This document shows, one piece after another, positions 35,319 through 46,064 of a stretch of DNA of 64,000 bases. Positions within the stretch are counted from its first letter, which is position 1. Every line of letters starts with the position of its first letter. This stretch comes from Caprimulgus europaeus (Eukaryota; Chordata; Aves; Caprimulgiformes; Caprimulgidae): positions 114,912,246 to 114,976,245 of the forward strand of contig OU015523.1 in NCBI GenBank assembly GCA_907165065.1, in the 5' to 3' direction. The notes below the pieces were generated by a model. The model was given only the letters and a program-made list of their open reading frames with translations. It was not told the DNA's origin and ran no database searches. The translations under genes and the position numbers were made by a program.

Positions 35319-36289
35319 GATCAAGGGATAAAAATTCCTCATATCAAAAGAGATCTCTCTCTTGCTTTGTTATACTGATAGAGGTGAGTATCTGCCATGT
35401 ATATGTTTAATGGGATAAAACCTAACAGTACTCGGATAAAGAAATCTAAATTGTAAAGGGAAGTAATTGTATGCACATCAGCACCTTTCAAAACACATGG
35501 ATGCCTTTGGAGTGTCTGAGGGAGAGCTAGTGCGTCTTAAATAGAAAAGCTTTTACCCAAAAAAGTGTATTTTCAAAGTTTGAAATGTTCATGAAACAGT
35601 TCAACTTGTTTTGAAACTGTCAAAGGGTTTAGAAAGGGTTTCATCAAAGGACAGCTTGTACCTGTACATTTTTCCTCCAGCACAGTAGATCCAACAGACA
35701 GTAGCTGTGTCAGTTTAGATGAGCTAATTGCAAGTGAATCGGTGCAAATGTTGTACATTCACAACTGCTCAGGGTCAAGCAATCGCATGGGAATAGCTAT
35801 TTCACCATAACTGTTCCTGAATAACTGTCTGCATAAAGATGTTTACTTGGGAATAAGTATTCAAGCATGAAATAGCTACTGTCCTTTACCTTCATAACAT
35901 ATATTAATCTGACTTTACTGCTAGATGTAGATGGACAGACAATAAAATTCTAATTTTCCATCCAAAGGTTGAATATAGGTTGGAGACACAGTAAAGAATT
36001 TAGTTAGAAAAGCAAAACTTTCCCTTAAAGTGAGATGCTGCATCAGGTACATGCTGTGGCTTGTCCTTAGCTCAAATATATGGTGCTGAGTAAAACTTTG
36101 AAGACCCTGCAGAGTTTCACCTCTGTTTTTAGTCACCACAAGATCCTGGACATTTCTGCTTTGAACCTTCGAGTGGTCCGGGCAACAATATAATCACTTT
36201 TCTGAAGCATGTGCTACATTCTTAGGGTAAAGCTCCAAAGCATTTTCCTGGTCCCCAGGAAAAGTGGATTTTTTTTCCATGCTTTGTTT
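35319..36289. other. Unannotated AT-rich stretch
   Basis: No gene or repeat recognised. Domain-free frames under 75 codons only. Confidence 0.45.
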
Positions 36290-36385
36290 ACAGAATCAGA
36301 GAATTGGCTCCATTGGAAAAGTCCTGTAAAATCGAGTCCAATCATTAACCTAATACTGACAAGTCCCCTAAACTCGTTCTTTAAT
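36290..36385 (-). mobile_element. Old CR1 3' end fragment
   Basis: The sequence ACAGAATCAGAGAATTGG, then GAAAAGTCCTGTAAAATCGAG, then TCCAATCATTAACC matches the older CR1 3' UTR subtype (with ATCGAGTCCAA and CATTAACC) rather than the younger ATCATCTAG type. Heavily mutated; 96 bp remain. Confidence 0.75.
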
Positions 36386-39300
36386 CCCAAAACAAAGCAT
36401 ACCACAGTTCCTCCTGGTCCTTTTATAGCTTTGTTGGCACAAAAGGAGGAAAGGAAATTATGGTGAGAGGAGACTACATTATGAGTGAGAGGATGCCTGA
36501 AATTAGTACAATCACTCATTTTAACCCCTAAAGTCTTTAAAATATTTTTACCTCTCTGATCAAGGAATTTCCATTTGCCCTAGACTTCAGATTCTGCAGC
36601 TGTACATGGCTCATTGCTTTTTAGACCAAGAAATGAAAATGGCCCCATTAGTAGAAAGTTATATTAATTTTATTAAATTTTTATTCAAGAACATAAGAAA
36701 ATATTAATGTCTTTTTCTGTTTCTTTTTTTTTGTGATACTTTCTTTTTTTATCTAACAAGGATCATTAACACTAAGAGAACAGCTCTGTTTTCTTGCACA
36801 TGTTGCTGAACAAATCATAGTATTTCAGTATATTACACAGAACCCATTAAAAGGAAAGACCTCACTTTTAAAAGCTCACAGTACCCTCATCATTACAGAT
36901 GTCCAAATTTTGATACTCTGACTTACAATAAATATGAATTGAATATGTTATTTTGGAAGCTGCACCATTAAGAATAATGAAGTAGTTTGCATAGCAATGT
37001 ACTGTTTGCCAGGAATAAGGATACCTGCACTGGTCCTTGTATGTTGGTGACAAAATAAAATAGAATACTAATGTAGGCTTATGCTAAAATAAAATGTGCC
37101 ATCAGACATGATGCTTCATGGGAGACAGCCTGCTTTCCACTTTTCCAGACTGCTGTTAACCTCATCTTGTGGGACAAGCACATTTGTCCTTTTCTTGCAT
37201 TCACCACAGAGGTCACACTCCTTTATACTGTTCATCTGAGCAAGAGTGGTAGAAGTCAGCCTGGTATTTAGAGCTGGGAAGGGACCTAAACAGAGGTAAG
37301 TGGACACTTTATGAGCAGAAGCATCTTACTCTAGGCACACGCGTACCAGCCCATCACTTATGTGTGCAACTGAAAGAACCATAATTGGCAGCACTTCATA
37401 TAATGGACTGTTTTCCATTTTGTTTTCAGCTGCAGAGACATTAATTTCCTTAAGCTGCAGTGATGTGACAGTCCTTTGCGCTTAGGTGAGACTGATGTGC
37501 TCCAGATATCAGGGTCTCCAGGGAGATCATTGCCTCCATTTCCCCTTTTCAAGCATGCAGAAGTCATATGCAAATTATTGCTGTCCCTTCATTCCCTCCT
37601 CACCACCAGCTTCTTCCCATGTTGCCTGTGAGTTCATGCCAGCCCTGTGATGCTTTCAGCAGGTCTCTGTACAGGCTGCCATGTCATCACCAGGCGACTC
37701 AACACCCTTTGGCTGGAAAGGATTGTGCTTTAGGAAACCCCCAAAGGATACAGATTTTTTCAAAGCGTGCATCAGGAACCTGTGAAGAGATCTGTGGTGA
37801 CCCTCAACCTTCAGAAAAAAAAAAGAGTAGGAAGTTAAAGAGAAACATGGATGGGGAAGACATTTTCTCTGTTACAGCAAGGACAGGGAATTATTAGTGA
37901 GGGCTTTTTTCCCCTGGTTCGATATCTCTGTGGAATTCAACAGTAGAGGCTTAAACCCCAGTTTCTTATTACTCATCTCCAGGCTCCTCTTCTTCCTGTT
38001 CAATGCAATTGCCTCACTTGAGTAGTCCCTCTCTGCCCAGCCAACATGAAAGCCCTGCACCCCACATGTGGTTGTAGTGTGGGAGGAGGCCAGCACAAAC
38101 GCTCTGCTTAGCCCTTGAGATGCCTTCCCAACCCCCTATAATAATGCACCTGGTTTTTCAGTGTAGGTGTGTGCGCAGCTGGCTCTTTAAGTGAGTGGGT
38201 TTGCGTCCATGATCAGGAGGTGACTTGACCTTTGATAAAGAGATCTGAGCATTGTGTTTGCCAGCGGGACACAGAGTGACACATATGCTATTTTTACTCT
38301 GTGCTATGCTCGGTTTCTTTCTGGTCATTAAATTCTGGTCATGGGTACGTAAAAGAAGGGTAACTCGGGGATTTGACTGACATACTTGATAATTCCTTTC
38401 AACCTGACCTCACCAATGTAGATATGTATTAAAAAAATAAAAAAACCAGCCCCCTCCTTCCCCCAGTCCCTATTGGTAAGCACATCTCCATGTCTGCATT
38501 GTCCCCATTCCAAGCCCCAGTGCTGCTGGGGTGCTGACAGTCCGTGTCGGAGCAGGCATCGGACCCCAGCTTTCATTCTTCACAGGTTCAGGGCTTCCAG
38601 ATGCTGCTGGCAGGTTTTCACAGTTTGCACCAGCTTTCTTTTAGGCACTGGAAACAAGAACAGCTGCTGTGTGCTGAGCATTGCTGATAAAACCATCAAA
38701 CTTCCCAGCATTTTGGTAAACATTGGTAGAATATTGGTAGAAACATGCAAAGACAAAACCAGAATCCTGGGCAGTGGTTTGCAGATACAGCTGGTCCTTT
38801 TCAGCAAAGAGCAGAAAAGAGAAGAAGGCAGGGCATGCAGTAGACTGGATATTAGAAGGGATTTTGGAAAGTCCTTATCAGGGAATGGTCTGCAGACTGT
38901 ATAAGCCAACCAAGTATCCCTTTGGCACAGTCCCCATATCACTGATGGATAACTTCATGTCTCAGCTCCAAATGTGTCATGGACACCAAAGGAGAACTAA
39001 GGGCCAAGAAAGTTCATGTAAAAGAACAGGGCAAAGAAAACAGAGGGCTGGACACAAGGAGAAGAGAACAAGTGAGTACATGTAGAGAAGGAAAGTATAG
39101 AGAAATGGAGATATGGATCCAGAAAGCCATATCATCTTCTTCTGTTCCCTTAGTCATACACCCTGCCTCTTCACAGCCTTTTTTCCTCATTTTGTCTTCC
39201 AAAATGAGTTGAAGAACTCTAGCTAGGGGATTAGGAAAATCATAGTGAATCTGGCAGTCCAGGCCAGGTTTTCCCTCTACATTTTTCATACTTTTTGATA

Positions 39301-40331
39301 TCAAAAGGAAACACTGCTTCACTGTTCTTCCTCTGTTGAATATTTCCTTAATATATAACTCAAAATCTTTTGCAAACTCTAAATCCACAGGACTTGCTTA
39401 GAACATAGCCTTTCTATCTTTCTTCAAGGACATTTTGATAGAAAAAAGGTGTATTATTGTGAAGCAAAACAATAGTATACAAATTAAAATACAAAATCTG
39501 AAGGATAGAGCACTAGGAATGGTAAGGGCCTCCAGGCAGTGTGTAAAAAGTCATGTATTTTCATGTTTACAGGTAGTGGGCCTGAAGTTTTCATTGTTTC
39601 AGGTTTCCTCAAGAAAGAGAAAAGACAAATGGCATTTACAGTAAGAATGGGAGTTTCATATAGGAGTAAACAAAATGCATTGTTTTTCTTGGAGGACTCA
39701 TTTCATCCTGGCAGAGTCTCTGAATTATTATTCTGTGAGATCCTTTGCTTGTCTGTCATAACCAGCATTAATCTATGTATGTCTGCATCTTCCTGTCTGG
39801 TGCAAGTAATCCTGGGGTTATGCAATTGAATGTGGGGTTATATCTTGAACTAACTGCCACACCATTATGAAGGCCTCTGGAGGGTGATTTCTCCATTCAG
39901 GAGTGTCGTCATTGTATATTTCTTTTGCTTCCCACCGTGTTCTTTAACAGACCTTTAGCGATGGTAACTGCCAATGCAGATTTACCATTTGACTGGCCAT
40001 GCTCTGCTGATGAATAGGTGGTGATGGCTAAATGTCTGTTTCCAAGGAAAATGCAGAAAGTCATGCCAAGCAAACTGAGATCCTTGCTCTGAAAATGGCA
40101 CAGCTGGAGACACCGTGCTTGCTGACACACTTGCTGCTTTCCCTGCAATGGTCACTTAGATAGCCTCCAGTAATTCTCATTCCCATGAGGGTGAATATCA
40201 GTGTACAAACAGGAGTTACAGTTTGTGCAGTTTATTGTGAAAATAAGGTCTAATTTTCTTTTCCCCCTGGACCTGCTAGCAATGGCATTTCCTTGGCAGG
40301 GATGTATTTACTATGGAGGCTAATTGTGATT

Positions 40332-40362
<31 letters not shown>

Positions 40363-41636
40363 ATTTTTTCCCTTGGACTTATCTTTGGTGATTTATCAGG
40401 TTTAGACCTGCATTTCTATGGTCAGGACCTCTTTCCATAACAGAATGGTATCTCCTCAGATGCACCATATGTCTTTGGTTAATGTCACCACTTCTTGGCT
40501 ATGTGGCGTGGCTACATGAGAGGAGATAATTGTGTGCAACCTGCCTCCTCAGCTAGCAGTGTCTTCTTGGATTCTCCAAGAGTCCTGGAAGTTACTCTGT
40601 TAGCATCTGCATTTACTGGAGTTAAATACGGAGACCCTATGTCTTGCTTTTACCTGGGAAGGGAGTCAGATCATAGGTCCCAGGAGAGAAGATCATCAGT
40701 GTTTCAATGGTGAAATCTAGAAATGCTTCTTGGTTTAAGAAATGGATGCCCACCTCCTGGCTTAACGTTGAAATAAAGTTCAGCTATGCAAAGTCTCCCT
40801 TGCTCATTAGGTCTGCTTTGAAAAAAACTCATCTGTGTGGGCAGGAGGAGAGCCATAGTACCCCCCAGATAACTGGTGTAGCAGGACTGCAAAATGCTCT
40901 GGAGAGTTTTCATTTCCAGGTTAATTGTGCCAACATGTTGTATATACATGTGATACTGAAGTCAGTCACAGCATTATCTTAATTTATTCCATTTTAGATT
41001 TACGTCCCAGGCACTTTTGGGCAGACACAGAAGGCCTTGGTGATGAACTGCTATTGCTCTCTTCAGGGCAGTAGTCTGGAAATGTCATCTACACAAACAC
41101 AGACCCTACAAGTTTTACTGCTGAGTTTTCTGCAATGCTATAGTCTCGTTGCTTTGGTACGGATTGCAGAGTTTTCGACTACTTCCATCTCTTGTCCAGT
41201 GTGCAGTGAGTTAGCTGCTTGAATTATCTAGAAGAGATTGCCAGTATTTATCTGTAACATCCTGTACTGACAATATTTTTCTTTTTCTATTGGAGTTGTC
41301 CTGAGTCTGTGGAGTGCATTTAGCAGTAAGTTCTCTGTAGTGCTTTGCTTAAAGTGCTAATGTTTTCCAGGTCATGGACTCTGTATCTTTAGTAAAAACA
41401 ACTGCTTTCTGCCTTTGTTTGGTTACTCTGTGAAGCAGGTGATACACCACTGAATCATTCATATCTTTTCAGATGTAATATACTTAGACAATATCTTTCA
41501 AACAAGTCTTGACAATCTCTTAGCAGTTCAGTTGTGGAGGAGCCAAAATTCTCTATATGCTTTGATATTTGCATTTTTCCATCTGTCCTATACAGACCTG
41601 TTCCACTTTAGGCATTATGGTCTGGTGCTCTGTAGC
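36386..41636. other. Unannotated 5.2-kb stretch
   Basis: No transposon or gene recognised. Overlapping frames at 38.3-39.4 kb (up to 143 codons plus at 38473-38904, 120 codons minus at 38580-38942, 124 codons minus at 39014-39388) are open on both strands and carry no domain I know. A (TA)n microsatellite lies at 40332-40362 and a lone CAGTTGCACAC (minus) at 37362-37372. Confidence 0.45.
40332..40362. repeat. (TA)n microsatellite
   Basis: About fifteen TA units with one TTA interruption near the left end. Confidence 0.92.
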
Positions 41637-41990
41637 TGAAAGAATCATAGAATGTTTTGGGTTGGAAGGGACCTTTAAAGGTCATCTAGTCCAACTCCTC
41701 TGCAGTGAGCAGGGACATCTTCAACTAGATCAGGTTACTCAGAGCCCTGTCCAACCTGACCTTGAATGCTTCCAGAGATGGGGCTTCTACCACGTCTCTG
41801 GGCAACCTGTGCCAGTGTTTCACTACACTCATTGTAAAAAGTTTATTCCTTATATCTGGTCTGAATCTCCCCTGTTTTAGTTTAAAACCATTATCCCTTG
41901 TCCTATTGCTACAAGCCCTGCTAAAAAGTCTGTCCCGTGTTTCTTACAGGTCTTTAAGTATTGAGAGGCTGCAATAAGGTCTCTCCAGAA
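41637..41990 (-). mobile_element. CR1 LINE 3' end, 0.35 kb
   Basis: 3' tail unit (GAATCATAGAATG), 3' UTR with ATCTAGTCCAACTCC, then the reversed RT C-terminus and the YLKG region. Frameshifted and 5'-truncated within RT. Confidence 0.93.
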
Positions 41991-42735
41991 GAGAGAAAGA
42001 AGACACATCCTTGTTAGCCTCTACCTGAGTCTACATACACTTCCCCTACATACACTTCTGATGTCAAGTTGTAAGTCACATCAGTACAGCATTGCAGCTT
42101 GCCTCTTTCACTACATATACTACATTCTTCCATTAAGTACTTCCTGAAAGTAAATTTTTTTCCCTTTTAGTCATTTCCTTGCAGAGAGATGGGGATGAGA
42201 TGGATGTGCAGGTACCATTTAAGAGAAGAAATGAGAACTCTGTTTGCTGGTAGTGACAATATTACTCTTTGAGGGGTCAGAATGGCATATAAGTGGTTCA
42301 GTTCAGCCATGAATATATACTGACATACTGAAAAACTCTTAGTTTTACTTCTATCAGTCAATAAGTAGCTGTAAAGTGCCTGTTGTGTGTGAATCCTGAA
42401 TAACAGATATCTGCACACCCATATTGCTCCTCCTTCCCTCCCTTCCCCTTTCAGTGAATGTTGCAAAAGCACAAGCATATACCTAAAAATGTCAGCTTCA
42501 ATTAGGTGTTTCAGCTGTCTCTATCAAACATTTTGTATTTGAGGTCCATATTTTAAAAATAAGCAATTGCTGAAGGCCATCTGTTTCTGATCAAAGAAGG
42601 AGGGTGAGGTAACTCAAGAGTCTCCTTATGAATGTCTCATAAAAAAGCTTGAAAAAGAAAGATACTGGGTTGTTTGGGGGTTTTTTTTAAGTAAACAGGG
42701 TACACTGATGCAAACTCTTTAAGCATTCTTATATC
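41991..42735. other. Unannotated stretch between CR1 copies
   Basis: No gene or repeat recognised. The 103-codon minus frame 42167-42478 has no domain. Confidence 0.45.
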
Positions 42736-43684
42736 ACAGAATCACAGAATCACAGAATATTAGGGATTGGAAGGGACCTCGAAAGATCATCTAGTCCAAT
42801 CCCCCTGCCGGAGCAGGAACACCTAGATGAGTTCGCACAGGAAGGCGTCCAGGCGGGTCTTGAATGTCTCCAGAGAAGGAGACTCCACAACCCCCCTGGG
42901 CAGCCTGTTCCAGTGCTCTGTCACCCTTACTGTAAAGAAGTTCTTCCTCAAATTTAAGCGGAACCTCCTGTGTTCCAGCTTACACCCATTACCCCTTGTC
43001 CTATCATCGGTCGTTACTGCAAAGAGCCTGGCCCCATCCTCCTGACACTCACCATTCAAATATTTATAAACATTAATCAGGTCCCCCCTCAGCCTCCTCT
43101 TCTCCAAGCTAAAGAGCCCCAGCTCCCTCAGCCTTTCCTCATAAGGGAGATGTTCCACTCCCTTAATCATTTTGGTGGCTCTTCGCTGGACTCTCTCAAG
43201 CAGCTCCCTGTCCTTCTTGAACTGTGGGGCCCAGAACTGGACACAATATTCCAGATGTGGCCTCACCAGGGCAGAGTAAAGGGGAAGAAGAACCTCTCTT
43301 GACCTACTGACTACACCCCTTCTAATGCACCCCAGGATGCCATTGGCCTTCCTGGCCACAAGGGCACAGTGCTGGCTCATGGTCATCCTGCTGTCCACCA
43401 GGACTCCCAGATCCCTTTCCCCTTCACTGCTCTCTAGGAGATCATTTCCTAACCTATACTGGAACCTGGGATTGTTCCTGCCCAGGTGCAACACCCTACA
43501 CTTGCCCTTATTATATTTCATCAAGTTTTTCCCTGCCCAGCTCTCCAGCCTGTCCAGGTCTCTCTGGATGGCAGCACAGCCTTCTGGAGTGTCAGCCACT
43601 CCTCCCAGCTTTGTGTCATCAGCAAACTTGCTGACAGTGCACTCAATTCCCTCAGACCCCTCAGTAGTCCTGTAGTCCACCTGA
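42736..43684 (-). mobile_element. Best preserved CR1 LINE (3' 0.95 kb)
   Basis: It carries three 8-bp tail units (TCACAGAA type) at 42736-42759, an 87-bp 3' UTR, and an uninterrupted RT C-terminal ORF. The 3' UTR word ATCATCTAGTCCAATCC and the lack of stops mark it as the youngest CR1 in the window. It is 5'-truncated just upstream of the catalytic motif. The next CR1 (44.18-45.2 kb) has the same orientation but belongs to a different subtype (TTTAAAGCCA-type RT end). Confidence 0.97.
42823..43680 (-). pseudogene. CR1 reverse transcriptase, C-terminal 285 codons (5'-truncated ORF2)
   Basis: The frame encodes the end of the LINE ORF2 polyprotein, which in an intact element provides endonuclease and reverse transcriptase for target-primed retrotransposition. 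Visible landmarks are the palm catalytic motif FADD at residues 19-22, [20 protein letters not shown] right after it, the thumb-region motif [10 protein letters not shown] near residues 62-71, [30 protein letters not shown], and the C-terminal [20 protein letters not shown]. The endonuclease domain and the fingers and palm motifs before FADD are absent, so the product cannot be a working RT. The ATG at the high-coordinate end is internal to ORF2 and is not a real start. Absence of stops over 858 nt reflects recent insertion, not selection. Confidence 0.95.
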
Positions 43685-44038
43685 CAGTTTACTAGTACCT
43701 ACATATGCACACACACATGCACAGACTACAGGGCACTCATATAGGAAAAAAAGTCACAAATATGGTTTAATAAGAAGATGTGAGAGCCTGTGGTGATCAG
43801 GTGGATCAAACAAATATAAAGACCTTGTTTTACTATGACCAGCCTGGTTTATACCCCTTCCTCTCCATTTGCCTATGCTTGCTCCTTCCTGAGCCAGCTT
43901 GAATCCTCTTTTTGCCCTCCTTTTCCCCTTCATCTAAATGTTCCATAATACATCTTGCAGATTACCACAGCTCCATTAGAATAGCCCATAATTAGTTTTA
44001 CAACACATCACAAGCCCCTCAAATCTGGAACCAAAGAA
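43685..44038. other. Unannotated spacer between CR1 copies
   Basis: Short CA-rich stretch near 43707-43722; otherwise nothing recognised. Confidence 0.45.
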
Positions 44039-44180
44039 CAGCCCATGTTGGAAGGGACTTTGAAAGATCCAACCTTTTGTGGGAAAGGGAGACTGGATGA
44101 AATTGTCTAGCACTCTGACCAGTCATCTCTTGAAACCCTCTAGTGATGGGGACTTTACCTTGTCCCTGGGAAGGTTGTTC
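44039..44180 (-). mobile_element. Older CR1 3' part, interrupted by younger CR1
   Basis: Diverged CR1 3' UTR and RT end (TTGGAAGGGACTTTGAAAG, then CTCTAGTGATGGGGAC, then GGTTGTTCCAGTG) stops abruptly where the tail of the next CR1 begins. A matching continuation (TTGTTCTTACTGTGAAAAATT) appears at about 45303. Confidence 0.75.
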
Positions 44181-44766
44181 CAGTGAATCATAGAATCAAA
44201 GAATCATAGAATGGTATAGGCTGGAAGGGGTCTTAAAGATCATTCAGTTCCAACCCCCCTGCCATCAGCAGGGACACCTTCCACTAGACCAGGTTGCTCA
44301 AAGCCTCATCCAACCTGGCCTTGAACACCTCCAGGGAGGGGACATCCACAGCTTCTCTGGGCAACCTGTTCCACTGTCTCACCACCATCACAGGAAAAAA
44401 TTTCTTCCTCATATCTAATCTAAACCTATCCACTTCCATTTTAAAGCCACTACCCCTTGTTCCGTCACTACCTGCCCTTATGAAAAGTCCTTCCCCAGCT
44501 TTCCTGTAGCCCCTTCAGGTACCGGAAGGCCACTATAAGGTCTCCCCTAAGCCTTCTCTCCTCCAGGCTGAACAGCCTCAACTCTCTAAGCCTGTCCTCA
44601 TAGGAGAGGTGCTCCAGCCCTCGGATCGTCCTTATGGCCTTCTCTGGACTTGTTCTAGTAGGTCCATGTCTTTCTGATGTTGGTGGCCCCAGACCTAGAT
44701 ACAGTACTCCAGGTGGAGTCTCACAAGACCAGAGTAGAGGTCTCGACCTGCTGGCCACTCTTCTCT
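44181..44766 (-). mobile_element. CR1 LINE, 3' 0.58 kb
   Basis: Two imperfect tail units at the low end (AATCATAGAATCAAAGAATCATAG), full 3' UTR, and RT back to the segment before the LEYC region. Its 5' end is joined directly, without spacer, to the tail of the neighbouring CR1. The RT frame has lost several bases near the LEYC motif ([17 protein letters not shown]). Confidence 0.95.
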
Positions 44767-45215
44767 TCATAGAATCATAGAATCATAGAATGGTTTGGGC
44801 TGGAAGGGACCTTAAAGATCATCTAACTACAACCCCCCTGCCATGAGCAGAGACACCTTCCACTAGACCAGGTTGCTCAAAGCCTCATCCAACCTGGCCT
44901 TGAACACTTCCAGGGAGGGGGCACCCACAACTTCTCTGGGCAACCTGTTCCAGTGTCTCACCCCCCTCACAGTGAAGAATTTCTTCCTAATGTCTAATCT
45001 AAACCTACCCTCTTTCATCTTAAAGCCATTCCCCCTTGTCCTGTCATTAACTGCCCTTGTGAAAAGTCCCTTTCCAGCTTTCCTGTAGTCCCCCTTCAGG
45101 TATTGGAAGGCTGCTATTAGATCTCCCTGGAGCCGTCTCTTCTCCAGGCTGAACAGCCCCAACTCTCTCAGCCTGTCCTCACAGGAGAGGTGCTCCAGCC
45201 CTCAGATCATCCTTG
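44767..45215 (-). mobile_element. CR1 LINE, 3' 0.45 kb, tail-to-5' abutting the previous copy
   Basis: Three tail units at 44767-44789 (TCATAGAA type). The minus-strand 99-codon frame 44863-45162 reads [20 protein letters not shown] then [20 protein letters not shown] with no stop. Same subfamily as the copies at 24.1, 50.7 and 59.5 kb. Confidence 0.96.
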
Positions 45216-45672
45216 TGATACCGCCCAGGATATAGCTGGCATTTTCTTCAGGGCTGCTCTTGATCCATTCTCCACCCAGCCTGTATTTGTGCTTGGGGTT
45301 GCCCAATTGTTGTTCTTACTGTGAAAAATTTCTTCATTAGGTTCTTTCTGACCATCTCTCCAGCCTGTCCAGATCTTGCTGAATAGCAACACAGCCTTCC
45401 AGTGTATCAGCCATTCCTCCCAGTTTTGTATCATCAGCAAACTTGCTGAGGGTACACTCTGTCCCTTCATCCAGGTCATTGATGAATATGTTGAACAAGT
45501 CTGGAGTCAGTACTGACGCTGGAGGACACTACTAACTACAGGCTTCCAACTAGACTCTGTTCCACTGACCACAACCCTCTGAGCCCTGCCATTCAGCCAG
45601 TTCTTAGTCCACCTCACTAACCCACACTTCCTAAGCTTACTTATGAGGATATAATGGGAGACAGTCTTATGG
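45216..45672 (-). mobile_element. CR1 RT fragments, mosaic of older pieces
   Basis: Contains GCCTGTATTTGTGCTTGGGG (a KDLG-upstream region), then an RT-end-like piece at 45303-45335, then the catalytic region in reverse (TCAGCAAACTTGCTGAGGGT, equivalent to a KFADD-adjacent segment), and farther 5' RT sequence to 45672 (ATAATGGGAGACAGTCTTATGG). Pieces are out of consensus order, consistent with nested insertion plus deletion. Confidence 0.75.
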
Positions 45673-45689
45673 ATCTTATATTTCATGTA

Positions 45690-46064
45690 CCCTTACATAT
45701 TTATACACCCATGCACCCATATATGCTGGGGAACACCCAGCTGGAAACCTGCTTGGCAGAAAAGGACCTGTGGGTCCTGATGGACACCAGGTTGAACATA
45801 AGCCAGCAATGTGCCTTTCCTGCAAAGAAGGTGAATGGTATCCTGGGCTGCGTTAGGCAAAGTATTGGTAGGAGGTCGATGATGAGGCTGCATCTGGAGC
45901 GCTGTGTCCAGTTCGGGCTTTCAGAGTCTCCATCTTTAGGGATGTTCAAAAGCCATCTGGACACACTCCCAGGCAACTGTCTCTTGGTGGCCCTTATTGA
46001 GCAGGGGGCTTGGATCAGATGACCTACAGAGGTATCTTCCAATCTCAACCATTCTGTGATTCCT
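45690..46064 (+). mobile_element. CR1 LINE with internal deletion
   Basis: Plus-strand copy of the subfamily seen at 10.3 kb. It reads ETCLAEKDLWVLMDTRLNIS then CAFPAKKVNGILGCVRQSIG, then jumps at about 45918 from the LERCVQFG segment straight to SESPSLGMFKSHLDTLPGNC near the ORF end, deleting roughly 300 bp. The tail is a single ATTCTGTGATTCC. Orientation is opposite to the cluster on its left. Confidence 0.92.

Noticed and set aside
42823-43680. 285-codon ORF as a host gene
   Set aside because: Its motifs ([18 protein letters not shown]) and 3' tail are those of CR1 ORF2; it is a 5'-truncated LINE.
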